Below, piece by piece: positions 53,001 to 64,000 of a stretch of DNA of 64,000 bases. A program made the translations under genes and the position numbers. The stretch is from Tribonema minus (taxonomy: Eukaryota > Sar > Xanthophyceae > Tribonematales > Tribonemataceae): NCBI GenBank assembly GCA_017506865.1, contig JAFCMP010000007.1, positions 186,001 through 250,000 on the forward strand. The letters run 5' to 3'. The notes under the pieces were generated by a model. That model was given only the letters and a program-made list of their open reading frames with translations. It was not told where the DNA came from and made no database searches. How positions within the stretch are numbered: position 1 is the stretch's first letter; every line of letters starts with the position of its first letter.

Positions 53001-56000
53001 TATGCTCTCTTGCGCCGTTAATGGTCTCTTTTGCAGAACATGGGGCTGGTAGGTGCTGCATTTGGCGTGGCGTTCATCATCGGGCCGCTGGTGAGTGCTC
53101 GCCTGGCTTGAAGTTGGCACTTGAAGTAGGACATCACGTGTGTGTGTGCGCACATTGCATGACAGACACGACAGCTGATGGACTACATAATTATGTGGCA
53201 TCAAAATGTCGTAGGATGGAAGTAGTAGGCTATTTACTACCAACAACATGCCTGACTGATGGTTGGTTGACACAAGTGTGCTTGAAGGTCTACATGAACG
53301 GAAACTAAGCCCAATCGATTGACAATTTTCACTTTTTGGCCACCCTAGGCACAGCAAAAGAGTACAGCACGGAGGCTTCCCACGTGGTCCCCCACCGTAG
53401 TACTAGCTCCGCTCAAGAGGGCTTAACTTCAGCGATCGGACGAGAGCTGGTGCTGTCACCATGATATGGCCGTACCCACATGCAAGGTGGTTGCAGCAAA
53501 TGTGGCCCTCCTTGTGCACAGTGTGTGGGGGGAACCAGATGCTATGCTAGTGGCACAGTCACACATGCTCGTCAGGCAGGCGCGGCGGCCTTGGCGTGTT
53601 CAACTCTCATTTGCCAATTGTCATTTTGCTGATGGCTTGCAGGAGTTCAACTTCTATGTGCCGCATCCGCGCCCCGTGCTGCTGGTGGCGTCCGACAAGC
53701 CAATCTGGTGCTTGTCAGCGCAATGCGTCACTCGAAGTCTCTCATTCGCTCACGCAATCACCCACGCACTCATACGCCATGCGCGCACGAGTCATTGTGA
53801 ATGACTCCATAACTCACTTACATGCCAGGTCGTCAGCGCGCTCGGCATGCGGCGCTGCTGACTCACTCAATCACACACTTACTCACTCACTCACTCACCT
53901 GCTGCGCATCGCCGCGCCAGGTTGGCTGCAGTCATTGCATGATCCACTACTCGCTGCCGTGTTGGGGCATCGGCGGTGCTCATTGACTCAATCACTCATT
54001 ACTCACTCACTCACTCACTCACGCACATGCCAGGTCGGCGGCGGTCTTGCCATGAATTAATCCTTGCTATCATGCTGGGCGTCGGCGGCGCAGATTGACC
54101 CAATCACTCACTCACTTACTCACTCACGCGCATGCCAGGTCGGCGGCGGTTTCGGCATGATCCACTACTCGCTGCCGTGTTGGGCTTCGGCAGTGCTGAG
54201 TGACTCAATCACTCACTCACTTACTCACTCACGCGCACGGCAGGTCGGCGGCGGTCTCGGCATGATCCATTACTCGCTGCCATGCTGGGCATCAGCAATG
54301 CTCATGGCGGCGGACGTAGTGTTCCTGCACTATGTGTGGCAGGAAACGCTGCCGACAGAACAGCGCACCAGCTTTGACATCAAGAACGCCAGCCCGCTGC
54401 CCGCGCTGCGCATATTCGTAGAGGCGAGTACAGGCTGTGCTGATGGGTACCATTGTACTCGAGAGTCTGACTCGTATTCTGAATGATTCTCTATGTGAAG
54501 TCTGTTGTTAGAGTACATGACATGTACGATGGGGGCTTTGACATCAAGAATGACAGCCCGCTGCCCGCGCTGCGCATTCGTAGAGGCGAGTATGAGCCGT
54601 GCTGCCGGGTACTACTATAATGAAAACGAATCAAAAGATCGTAGAGCTATATACTCTAGAACGAGACTCGCATCTTGAAATACTCTCTATGTAGAGTCTG
54701 GTGTTGGAGTACTACATGCACTATGGGGGCTTTGACATCAAGCGCGCAAGTTCGCTGCCTGCGCTGCGCATACTTGTAGAGGCGAGTGTGGCATCGCGCA
54801 TACTGCTCCGTGCGTACATTGCTAGTTTGATGCATACTTCAATGTACCATAGTCTTATAAATAGTATTATTACTCTGCATATACAGCACAATGTGCACAA
54901 TGTGGCCTATTTTCAAGAAGCAGGTGGAACATGCAACATATTTCAAGTGACATGCTAGACATGCTTAAAAGGCTCACTTTTTGAGTATACACATATGAAG
55001 CATGAGTGCGAACATATTGCGAGCACAGGCAAGGAACAGCAGATACACAAGTCCATGAGCTTGTTTGCTTTGAAGTGGACTGCACTGCCACATGCACAGC
55101 GACTTGCAGTTGAAGCTGAAACATGCAATATTTTGAACAAGCTGTCGCGACACTGCGTGCGGTTGTGGTTCAAGTTGCAATTGTCAATTGTGAACATGGG
55201 GCGTGCGGCATTGTGTGCCCAACTGCGTGCGTCACATGTCACTGTATTGCTTAGCAGAATGGTGCCGGACTGGCCTTTCTGGATCTGTTTTCGATGCCTG
55301 CAGAAACGCTCACAGTATGCGTGATTGACAAGCCGCTTCAGTGAACTCAATCATGACTGCACCGTTGCTCGTGTTGTTGAGCAGAAGCCAAATCTGGCCA
55401 GCTTACTGCCGGCGGTCATTTTCATCTACATGGCGTCTGGCAGCGTATTTACGTGGTGAGTGCATACGTACATACGGTATACGTACCCCATTGCGTTGAC
55501 GTAGAGCATCAGCAGTGATGATGCAGAACCCTGTTCATAAAAGTCTTGGGTTCTCAAAGGGGGTGGTGTCGTGGGGGGCTTGAATGCGTGTGCGTCAACC
55601 GACTATCAGGGGTACTTCTAAGGAGTGTATGGATTCTGGATGTTGCCAGCAGGGACTCTCTTCATGCCTGTGCAGGGATCCGCATGTCTGCAGTCATGGA
55701 GTGCGCTTGTGATAAGAACTCACTGCGTCTCGTGCGTTGTGATTTTAAGCTCTGTTGAGGCCCCATGCAGTTGCGCAAAAGCTGCAGCACCCACGTCTCC
55801 GCTGTTCACCACCCATGCGCAACTTCAAATTGAAGTTAGACCTGCCAGTTTTACGTACCCATTTGTCAGCCACCGCCTGTGGTTGTACTCAAGCACACGC
55901 CTGTTCCTACGCGCTTGGCGTCAACTTCAAATTGAGGTTAAACTTGACAGTTATGTACTCATTGTAAGCCACCAGCTGTGGTTGCACTCAAGCACACGCC

Positions 56001-58066
56001 TGTTCCCATGCGCACGGCGTCGCAGGTTTATTTTCGTGGATTTTCGTTTCGGTTGGAAAGCTGAGGACATTGGGGTGTACTTGGCGTGCGTGGGCCTCGC
56101 TATTGCGTTCACGCAGGGGTACCTCATGCGCCACCTAGTACCCAAGGTGGGTTGAAGTTGAACTAGATGTTGAACTTGCTATCGCGTTCACGCAGGGGTA
56201 CCCCATGCGCCACCTTGTACCCAAGGTGAGTGGAAGTTGAACTAGATGCTGAATTTGATGCCGCGCTGTGCTCAAGCACTCGTGGCAGTGTGTACTGAGA
56301 AATGAATTGTCTTCAGACTGATGGCACTTCTATGCTGCAGTGAGATGATGAACTTTGGCCGGACATGCTGTATTGTGCCCGAAAGGGTGTGCGATGGCAT
56401 GCAATGAAGCAATAAGGCACGCTTCACATATTGCTGAGGTATCGCATGCACTATTTGGCCTGCAAAGTGCTATGCGACCCTTGACCTGCGTCATGCACAT
56501 GAGCCAATTGCAGTCGCCTGGCTTTCATGCCACTTCTGCAGCGTGGGATTATCGCAACTGTGCCTATGACGTGCTTGAGGCATGGTCAGCACACCACACA
56601 TGCACGCTAGCATGTACATGAACAACCTTGCTCACATTTCTGGCGCGAACACGACATGCGCCTTCCTCGCAATTTTGGTCCTGTCTACTTCTCAGGTGAT
56701 GACCGAGGAAACAGGCTACGGTAGTGGGATGGTGTACATACGTATGCCAACGGCACTGCATACTTCTGCAGACTTGCTATTAGTTTTTCCAATCATGGTA
56801 GTACTACGCTGCTGACCTGCTGCCAACATGTACCCGCTATACCTGCAGGTGGTGAGTGAGGAACAGGCGACGGTGGTGGGATTTGGCCTACGCGCCATCG
56901 CATACACGGGCTACGCGCTCAGCAGCAAGCCCTGGATGCTATACGCACTCATCATGGTGGACGCCATGGGCAGCATCAGCGACCCGTGCCTGAGCGCTGC
57001 CTTGGTGGCGCGAGTCGACGCGCACGAAGTGGGGGCGCTGCAGGGGGTGAGCATCCGCTGCTGCTGACGTGGCAACGTTGGGAGTGTGAGCACGTCTGCG
57101 CAATGTGTGTCAGCGGGCCCATGAGCGTATTCACTGTTAGTTGACGTCCGTAAATGAGGAAGTTCGCGCATTTTCTCAGCGTCCCATGCCTGATGAAGGG
57201 GGGGGGGGGCTGCAGGGGTGAGGATTTGTAAGCGACTTCGTTTGCTTGTCTGCTGCCGTCGTGCCAGTGCGTGAACCACAAAGCACTCTTCAAAGAAAAA
57301 CATGCATCACGCATATAAAATGGGCCTTGCAGGGCCTGAGCGTTCGATCAGGGGCGCTGCAGGGGTGAGCAATTGCCTAACCCTAACCCTAACCCTAATT
57401 ACCTAACCTTAAGCTTCGTTCGCTCATCGATTGTTGTTGTGCCAATGCGTGGATCACGAGCACCTCTATATGACATGCATAATGCGTTTAAAACCAGAGC
57501 TGCGGGGAGTGAGGGTTTGCTATCAGTCTGTGAGGCAGTGCATTTGTATTTTTCAACAGTCTCGGCGCGGCAGCAGTCAGCGCTAATGTCCTTCACAAGC
57601 CTGGGTGCTACCTACCTCACCTGCAGTGCCCTGCTGTAGAAACCATCTGATCTCGAAGCCTGTTTCCGGGCCACACTCACCCCCCTGTGCCTCATCTGCC
57701 CATGGCTGCGCACATGAATTGCTTTTACAGACAAGAAACATGCTTTTTTCTGACATGCAATTCCCGCAGGCGGCGGCAAGCGTGAAGACTGTCATGCAGG
57801 GCATCGGCTCCTTCATCTTCAGCAGCCTGCTGGCGAGGTTCATAGGGCAGGGGGGCGCCCCCCCTTTGCTAAATGGCAGGTTGCCCGGGGGGCACTGGCT
57901 GCTGGCCTCAGTGCTCAGCGTGATTGCCATGGTGGCAGCGCGCCGCAGCTTCGCGCGCCATCACAAAGCAAGAGGCGCAGTTTCGGACATGGATGCTGCG
58001 GAAGCGCGTGAGCGCGGCGGGAGTCACCCCGAGATGGTCGAGCTGCTGCACATGCCCCCGCAATGA
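50026..58066 (+). CDS. Major facilitator superfamily transporter (8 exons)
   Basis: Exons are 50026-50199, 51713-52045, 53037-53090, 54244-54423, 55385-55455, 56026-56146, 56849-57046 and 57770-58066. The model gives 475 aa, with the phase always closing. TM1 is SSFVVFLYLLSVGVM. The MFS signature GACSDHVGRKPLL sits between TM2 and TM3. RVLGGMTNG, GAAFGVAFIIGPLVGGGLG, LPAVIFIYMASGSVF, EDIGVYLACVGLAIAFTQG, a second-half ALSSKPWMLYALIMV, and VGALQGAAASVKTVMQGIG follow. The topology and motifs fit the TetA/HIAT1 (MFSD14)-like branch of H+-coupled or solute carriers. Substrate is unknown. Exon 4 ends at a GC donor (GAG|GCGAGT). Introns total about 6.6 kb and are the richest in ghost junctions in the window. 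Confidence 0.9.
50280..51712 (+). other. MFS intron 1 with telomeric tract and ghost acceptors
   Basis: This long intron contains a telomere-like tract at 51124-51149. It ends in four ghost copies of the exon 2 start (matching 'gatccccatcttccccacgc' and 'tgctgatgcaagagtcggag') at about 51238-51280, 51340-51395, 51463-51520 and 51594-51650, period about 120 bp. Three keep the CAG acceptor. Confidence 0.9.
52060..52415 (+). repeat. Ghost donor array, MFS exon 2
   Basis: Copies of the exon 2 end ('agcgacgtgagcaagaagtc' followed by 'cgaggccaacgtcg' and donor) occur at about 52105-52170, 52240-52275 and, decayed, 52350-52410. Each is followed by 'gtgagtac...gtagtacacc'-like intron sequence. Confidence 0.9.
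53900..54243 (+). repeat. Ghost acceptor array, MFS exon 4, with TCAC microsatellite
   Basis: Three copies of the exon 4 start (matching 'caggtcggcggcggtctcgg' and 'catgatccactactcgctgc') precede the real acceptor at about 53930, 54032 and 54138. They are separated by (TCAC)n runs that stand in for the polypyrimidine tract. Confidence 0.9.
54424..54800 (+). repeat. Ghost donor array, MFS exon 4
   Basis: Two copies of the exon end ('ggctttgacatcaagaatga' and 'ctgcccgcgctgcgcattcg' then 'tagaggcgagt') lie at about 54530-54595 and 54728-54790. Both retain the unusual GC donor (GAG|GCGAGT). Confidence 0.9.
56147..56240 (+). repeat. Ghost donor copy, MFS exon 6
   Basis: The exon 6 end plus donor ('gcgttcacgcaggggtacct' and 'catgcgccacctagtacccaa' in part) is copied at about 56178-56230 with only a few changes. 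Confidence 0.9.
56690..56760 (+). repeat. Ghost acceptor copy, MFS exon 7
   Basis: 'tctcaggtgatgaccgagga' followed by 'aacaggctacggtagtggg' at about 56692-56732 is a decayed copy of the real exon 7 start at 56849. Confidence 0.8.
57180..57410 (+). repeat. Ghost donor copies, MFS exon 7, and telomeric tract
   Basis: 'gctgcaggggtgag' occurs at about 57208-57224 and 57356-57370, copying the exon 7 donor (57041-57050). The second copy is followed by a (CCCTAA)n tract at 57376-57400. Confidence 0.8.
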
Positions 58067-59938
58067 CAGCGGTTACTTTGAGCTGTTTTTGTCACTTTGT
58101 TGTTGTTGTGTGTGTCACGACTCTGTTTGTCGCTGCGCGGTGCCTGCGTGCGTGTGAGTGCTGTGCGTGCGTATGGTCCTAGATAATGGCCGTTGCGGTT
58201 CTAGACTATCAGCGCAGGGTAGCAGGAGCTGCATGCGTCTGCACAGTGGAAGTTCTGCAAGCGTTGCTGTTGAGCATCTGAGGATGCCAGGTCAACTTCA
58301 ACAACAACTTTGACTCAATAGGCCGACTTGCAGCGCAACGCAAGTATATGTACTTTGAATAAATGCCCGCGAACAGTATGGGCGCAAACGAAGTCATGGG
58401 CTATCGAAGAAAAAATGTTGCAGTGCTTAGGAAGCCCCAAACCGACACTTGGAATTGAAGTTGAGATTCGGATGTTTGGCGCGCATACTTGAGTGCTCAA
58501 AACACCAATAAAGACTGCCTACGCCAGGCCTTGATGACTTGCGCAATGCGCTTACGGCATGCACAGGTGAGACCTACAGCAAATGTTTGCGACACAGCAC
58601 TGTCAAAGCGGAATCATGGTGCAGTACTGTACAAATGAGAGTCTATATATACTGCTCGTTAGCACCGAGAGGTGCGGCAGCACTCGCGGTGGCGCTGATG
58701 GTGGCGAGGGTGCATCAGGCAGCAAGGGGATGGGAGATGCTGGCTGTGAGCAGGAGCTGCGGAGTCGCGTGTGGTGAGGATACGGCTTTGGGCAGCAGCA
58801 GGGGATATTGGAACATGGGGATACGGATAGCATCAGGGCACACTGTAGATCGTTTGCTTGAACACGCAAGAAAGAGAACCTCGGCCAGGCACGTCAGCGG
58901 CGTGCTTAGGCAAGGAATCGAGGACCGGGCGCCTCTGGCCCAAATGTATACTAGAGGCATAACCGCGGTCCTCCGGCGTTTTCGCTCAAGAGATGGAGAC
59001 ATCGGCTACGATAGGTGTGGCTCAGACTGGGTGCCGCTGTGTCTGCCCCCCATGAGTCTAGTACAAGCCTGCAACGCAGGGCTCTAAGGGCCCGTCCGAT
59101 TTTAGTTTTTTGCATTCTTATCCAACGCATCAAGCCCACCTTGGGGCTGCTATAAATACAAGATCATAAGTACAAATGACAAGTTTACTAGTCCATTTAC
59201 CTTCACAATCGTCTTCCACATTGTGCTTACAACTCGCAAGGCATTTGTTCATTGTGTGCCACATTACACCACTGCATTTGTTGATAGTTCAACATGCACT
59301 GCATTACTCCCAAGCTAGCCAGCCAGCTTGTGGCATGTGCCCGTGTCGGATGCAAATTCATACTCACATTGACAACCCCCTTGGTCTATCGACTTGTCAC
59401 TGTGACAGAGTGTGCCAACAAGACAAGTGTGTGCCAAGTTCGAACTCAGCTGATTATTGATGGTTCAGCATGCATCACATTACTCCCGCGCTCGCCTGAG
59501 CTTGCAGCTTGTACTGTTCTCAAGGTTGGATGTCGTTGGCCGGTGCAACCTCCACCAACATGCACAGTGTCAGAGTGCAGCAACAACCATCGCAAGTATG
59601 CACACCACTCTCGACAACAGTCACACAGCGGGCACAAGCGGTGTAAATACCCGCGGTGCATCTGCACTCGGCAGCCAGGGCGCGCTTGCTGAATATAACA
59701 GTTGCCATTATAGCTGACATAGAATGTGCTGCCGAAATCGCAGCCGCAACGACACCCACTTACAGGCCCCCGACAGTCCCTCGAAAACGGGGGGCAGCGC
59801 ATCGGGCGGGGCTAGCAGCGGCTGCTGCTTGTAGGCATTCCACAACTCTACAGATTCCTTGTTGAATGGATCAATCATATGGCACTGCCGCGGCCGCTGG
59901 CGCGCAGTGTCGGCGGCGGCAGTTTGCCACCCACTTGG
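58067..59938. other. Convergent intergenic region after MFS
   Basis: 1.9 kb. A 182-codon open frame at 58539-59087 (+) has no recognisable domain, no splice support and a competing minus-strand frame, so I do not call it a gene. A tandem pair at about 59230-59330 and 59440-59520 ('ttgatagttcaacatgcact' against 'ttgatggttcagcatgcatc') is a short local duplication. Confidence 0.4.
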
Positions 59939-61043
59939 CTAAATGTCCTGATCAGGTGCAATGTCTCTTAGGCGCTCTCTCTTCGCTGAGCTCTCATTAA
60001 CTGTACCCTGCCCCCCGTCAAAGTGTAAAGTCACCGAACCCCCCCTGCCCCCTGCCTCCTGCTCAAAGAACCCCCTCCCCCCACCCGCCCCCCCGCCCCT
60101 GCGCTCTCTGCCTTGGTATGGTAGATCTTGACTGGGCACCACTCACGCTGCAATGAGTCTGTATTGTCTAGGAAGGCGAACGCTCCCGCTGCGCTGTTAC
60201 CGCAGCACCAGCTGCAACCGCCGCCGGGAAAACAAATCACACACACTAAGCTCAGCCCGAGCCATTCTGGCATCACCACATTCCATCGCCGCTGTTACTT
60301 GCCCCCTCCCCCCCCTGCCCCCCCTCCCCCCCATATGGTACTGACCCCCCCACCCCACCCCCCCCCCCGTTCTGCACCTTTACCTGACCCCCCCCCCAAA
60401 GCTGCATCTCACCAATACCCGTGTGCAAGAATGGCGCCACGCTCTGTACGCATGAGGAACGTGACCCCTTTCTCTTCGTCTAGTGCCACATAGCAGCGCG
60501 CAGCCGTAGGGCTCAAGCTGACCTTTCCACCTCTAAACCTCACACTGGGGTTGCCTGAGCGCTGACCTCTGGCCGTCATCCCGCCGTTGCAGCAGAGGAG
60601 CGCCACCTAGCGATCACAAGCCATTGCCGGTGGTTGCAGCACCAGGTGCCTCTCACTGCGTCGGCGCAGCCCACCAGGTACTGCCACTCAGTCCCTGCGG
60701 CAGCCGCTGTAGAGCCGTGCCGCACTCTCACGGCGCCACTGCTGCACAGCCGCATCAACCCGCCTAGCGAGTCCTGCGTCCTGTGCTGCCGCCGCCGCTG
60801 CCGCCGCCGCTGCCGCCGCCGCTGCCGCCACCGCTGCTGCTGCGGCGCACTGCTGCTTCTCCGTGCAACACTAGTCTCGTGCTGCGCACTTGACAACCGA
60901 AACAGCTCTCGGACCTCATCCCGCGCCGCCGCCGCCGCCAGGGAACAAGCGTCCGCGCCGCCGCTGCTGCCGCCGCTGTGTGCAGCAGCCCTCTGCCACT
61001 GCTGCAGCAGCAATCTCCAGGACCTCATGACCACTGCCGCCAT
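59939..61043 (-). CDS. Unresolved gene, minus strand
   Basis: Three open blocks look partly coding. The first (from 61043) starts MAAVVMRSWRLLLQQWQ, contains an Arg/Gln-rich repeat from a GCC/GCT array, and reads to GTEWQYLVGCADAV with a GTGAGA donor. The second (about 60560-60442) reads ARCYVALDEEKGVTFLMRTERGA and meets a GTGAGA donor. The third (about 60147-59939) reads EWCPVKIYHTKAE, then, after a G-run frame change, SVTLHFDGGQGTVNESSAKR and ends RDIAPDQDI. I could not close one frame through all of them, and long C/G runs (60300-60400, 60040-60100) may hide indels. The family was not recognised. The first block begins only about 36 bp after the PSP1 stop, which is suspicious. Confidence 0.25.
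60040..60410. repeat. C-run-rich block
   Basis: Repeated runs of 6-9 C broken by single bases at about 60041-60100 and 60302-60400. These are G4-forming on the opposite strand and prone to sequencing indels. Confidence 0.7.
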
Positions 61044-61079
61044 GCACCCGCCCCCTCCCGCAGGCGCTGATGAGCCTCA

Positions 61080-62806
61080 TCAGGCATTAACGCCATCCGC
61101 TGCATCCGCCGCAGCCGCGGCGTTCATCGCCTGGAGCTCCTGCGCCAGCGCCGACGTCGTCATCTCGACGGGCCGCAACTGCTCCTGCTGCTGCTGCTGC
61201 TGCGGCGGCGGCGCGGCGTTGGCATTGCCGTGGAGCCCTGCGCCCGGCATGGGCATGGCGGCATGGCCAGGGTCCACTTGTTGCATCCTGCATGCGGCAC
61301 AGGTTAGAGTTAGGGTTAGGGGTGAGGGCTAGGGTAAGGGGCACATGAGCGCTAGGTTTCTCATCAACTGCATCACTGTGCTCTAGCCGTCGCAGGTGCC
61401 TGGCCAGTGCTGTGTATCAGTCTGATGGTGACGATTAGGGTTAGAGTTCAGCATTGCGCTGCACCTCACGATGCCACAAGTCTGGGCGCAAGTCTGCACT
61501 GCACATGACAACACACCTCACGGCGTAATGACGCGATACGATGACACTTTCGGCCAGGCTTTCAGCCCAAGACGCCGCCACCACTCCTGACCATAACGCC
61601 GCATTTTTGCGCGACTCATGAGTGCACAGGATGTGCACAAGCTCCCTTGTTGAGTGCTGTCTGAACTGAAGTAAGTCATAGGGCAGTGATGCAATGTTTC
61701 AGCAGGCATCGCTGAGGCATAGCACGGCAACTGCGCGGTCGCCTCGGTTCACCAAATTCACGTCATACAGAGCGCAAGCACATCTCAAATGCTGCGCAGA
61801 GCGCTGTTGCTGCGCATCGTGTGACATGTGCAAGCAGGTGACTCTCCTTGAGCGCTCTGTAGTTGCAGAGCGTATAAAGCGCAGATAGCACCCAGTTGAG
61901 CACTGTTCCGACTGCTCCTCTTGGCGGCTGCGTCTCGAATGGCATTGCTGAGCGCCGTGCCATTGTGCCACCGCGCACAGCAACTACTGCGTGTCTCATG
62001 AAACGCAACCAGGTTCCTCACCATATGCGCTTCTCGTACAGCGTCAACAAGTCACGCCCGAGCTTACCAACTTCAACTGCATCTTTTAAAGCGCAACCAG
62101 GTGACTCACCACATGCGCGTACAGCGCAAAGAGGTCACGCAAAAGCTCCCTGTTGAGCACTATGACTGCTCCATTTGGCAACTTTGTTTCAGTTGGCATC
62201 GCTGTGGCATCGGAACGCTACTGCGCCATAGCCCCAGCTCACTCACCGCAACTGCGTCTCGTAGAGTGCAACCAGGTGACTCGCCATATGCGCGTCTCAT
62301 AGAAAGCAAACAGGTCGACAACGAGCTCCCTGTTGAGCACTATGTATTATGCCTGCTCCACTTGGCGACTACGTTTCGCTTGGCATCGCTGTTGCATAGA
62401 GTCGCAACTGCGCCGCCGCCACAGCTCGCCAACTTCAACTGCGTCTAGTGCAACCAGGTGTCTGACCATATGCGCGACTTGAAGAGCGCAAGCAGGCAGC
62501 GCCCCACCTCATCAACTTCAACTGCATCTTGTTGAGCGCAAACCAGGTGACTCACCATATGCGCGTCTTGTAGAGCGCAAACAGGTCGCGCACGAGCTCC
62601 CTGAAGTCGATGCGCCCATCCGCCTGGAAGTAGAAGGTGAGCTTGTGCCTGTCGTACTGAAACTCCGCATCCATGACCTCCATGGGCAGGCCGCGCTGCA
62701 CCACCTTGGCGCGGCAGACCGCTAGGACCCTCTCCTCGTCGGCCATCTTCTCCTGCACAGCCGCCGCCGCAATGCGCGTGACAGAGCGGAAGAGTGGAAT
62801 GCGCAC
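61080..62806 (-). CDS. PSP1-domain protein, 3' part
   Basis: Minus-strand exons are about 62752-62556 (open to an ATG at 62806) and 61287-61080, joined in phase 2. The domain is well conserved: AVCRAKVVQRGLPMEVMDAEF, YDRHKLTFYFQADGRIDFR and ELVRDLFALYKTRIWMQQVD, typical of the PSP1 C-terminal domain (bacterial RicT/YaaT, trypanosomatid RBP38-type partners, fungal Psp1). The tail is Gln/Ala-rich and ends DGVNA. In other organisms PSP1 proteins act in RNA- or sporulation-related complexes (family knowledge). The domain normally has more sequence upstream. A ghost copy of the acceptor at about 62865-62915 argues that 62752 is an internal exon start, so the 5' part probably lies beyond 62920 or outside the window. 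Confidence 0.75.
61303..61340. repeat. Degenerate telomere-like tract
   Basis: TTAGGG-type units with substitutions lie just upstream (on minus) of the acceptor of the last PSP1 exon, supplying the pyrimidine-rich intron end. Confidence 0.8.
61770..62600 (-). repeat. Ghost donor array, PSP1 exon
   Basis: At least four decaying copies of the exon end plus donor (real: 'aaccaggtgactcaccatat' then 'gcgcgtcttgtagagcgcaa') occur at about 62010-62050, 62090-62150, 62258-62335 and 62450-62500. A fainter one sits at about 61780-61860. Spacer segments with 'ccctgttgagcactatg' and 'cttggcatcgctg' repeat with them. Confidence 0.9.
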
Positions 62807-64000
62807 AGCAAGATGTCAGCATTTGACACAAAAGTGAATTCATGGGATGAGGTGCCAGTGGTGCCACTGACTCTCCTCGTCCGCCGTCTTCCCGTGCGCC
62901 GCCACCGCCAAACGACAAGATGATTTGAGATGCACACTATAAAACGTAAAAATCAGGTCAACTGCCACCTGCACAAAAGAAGTGGATCGCTGCGACACAG
63001 CACAGAATGGAGCAACCGTATGAGATCTGCATCGCCTGCTAGAGCACTGACAGCATGTGGTGCCAGTGTGCTCTAGATAATTGTCCGTTCGCGAGCATCT
63101 GCTGCTGCGTACGCTGTTTCGATGCCTGTGCGGCAGTGGTGTGACTGTTTAGCGCGCATCCATACTTCAACTTCAACTGCAAGTTTAGGTTTCGTGTCTG
63201 TCAAAGCGTCCAGGGACTGACACAGTGCTATGCAACAGGGCAGCAGCAGTCCTTTCTATTGTGGTTGTGAGGTTTGGCAGTGTCAGTCCGCCGCAATATC
63301 TGGTTGAGATCTATCAAACGGGTCAAGAATGAGTCACACAACTAAAAGACCGTCAGCCAATGCTTTAAGAAAAATTCAATCGCATCTTGTATCCTCAGCC
63401 TGTAGACAGCGTGGCTAATACTGCATTTCCCCAGACCAGTTCCTGTGCATGCACGTAGATGCAGCGCACGCAATTCGCAAGCTTCAAATCTACACTTCAT
63501 ATCCCTGAGCTATGAGCCAAGACCCCGATTTAAACGGAAGTTGCCAAGGTGCCAAGGCACCCCGGACACCATCACAACTTGCTGTCAGCGCTGAGCACTG
63601 CCCACTTGCGATTGAAGTTGCGTTCTGGCTACCCTTCGATGGCTTCGTGACAAGGTTTCATAAAGTGAGGATTATGTGCCTCCATCCACAACAGATGGAT
63701 GCCTGACAACTGCTCAGCAATTCCCTCACCTGCATCCCTACTTGAGCGCGCACTTCGTTGCCTTATTGTCACCAACCTGGGCGCTGTCCGCTGCGTCCAC
63801 CAAAACACCAACTTCAACACTGACTTCAACAAAAGCCGACATTGTGTTGTACATGCATGCCCCCGTCACTCAAAGTGCTGAAATTCTTGCAAAAAACGAT
63901 GCAACAGCGCTTCCACTTCTCAGCATGCATATGCCTGGCGACCCTTCCGCTCCCCCGCCACTGCTGCCGCCACCACACCCTGCAACAGCCGCCATCCGCA
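62807..64000. other. Right end: intron or 5' region of PSP1 gene
   Basis: It holds the ghost acceptor copy at about 62865-62915 and motifs such as 'acttcaacttcaactgcaag' at about 63165-63184. No further PSP1 exon or other gene was recognised up to the window end. Confidence 0.45.

Noticed and set aside
53860-54240. TCAC runs as a simple microsatellite only
   Set aside because: The runs alternate regularly with copies of the exon 4 start, so they are part of a larger duplicated unit.
58539-59087. 182-codon open frame between MFS and the next gene
   Set aside because: No domain or signal recognised, and a comparable minus-strand frame overlaps it. It could be real but cannot be supported.

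Overview
This window is nuclear DNA from a eukaryotic protist, most likely an alga with a complex (secondary) plastid. The evidence is intron-rich genes with GT-AG and a few GC-AG introns, many internal TTAGGG-type repeats, a CFAP97/Hemingway-like axonemal gene, and a membrane protein whose N-terminus reads as a signal peptide followed by an Arg-rich, Phe-containing transit-like stretch. A haptophyte or ochrophyte would fit, but the species cannot be named from the sequence alone.

Layout, left to right: CFAP97-like gene (+, 303-3036); intronless ankyrin-repeat gene (-, 4152-5438); TLS1/C9orf78-like spliceosomal factor (+, 5559-10204); ribosomal protein eL15 (-, 11624-15195); plastid-type multi-pass membrane protein (+, 15305-about 19285); secreted cystatin (-, 20910-22602); NDR-family AGC kinase (-, 23742-29045); RNase P/MRP subunit POP4 (+, 29299-30707); expansin-like secreted protein (+, 32255-33689); SLC35B1-like nucleotide-sugar transporter with a KKXX tail (-, 35349-40252); myristoylatable vWA protein (+, 41227-42027); an IMP dehydrogenase homologue lacking its catalytic residues (-, 44153-49749); a 12-TM-type MFS transporter (+, 50026-58066); an unresolved gene (-, 59939-61043); and the 3' end of a PSP1-domain gene (-, 61080-about 62806). 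Exons were assembled by joining open frames at GT/GC-AG boundaries that keep phase and protein-family continuity. Almost every multi-exon model closes exactly in frame.

Five gene pairs are head to head with short shared 5' regions: ankyrin/TLS1 (120 bp), eL15/plastid membrane protein (109 bp), NDR/POP4 (253 bp), IMPDH/MFS (276 bp) and SLC35B1/vWA (974 bp). The genes do not form a pathway. They are a mix of housekeeping functions (ribosome, tRNA processing, splicing, purine metabolism, ER transport), signalling and secreted proteins.

The most striking feature is inside the introns. In at least eight genes the introns contain tandem, decaying copies of the neighbouring exon end together with its splice site ('ghost splice junctions'), usually 2-5 copies with a period of about 70-150 bp. 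They lie upstream of acceptors and downstream of donors. Introns also carry interstitial telomere-like tracts, poly-C runs acting as polypyrimidine tracts, and a recurrent short AACTTCAA/TTGAAGTT motif. Together these suggest that introns here grow by repeated local duplication across splice sites.
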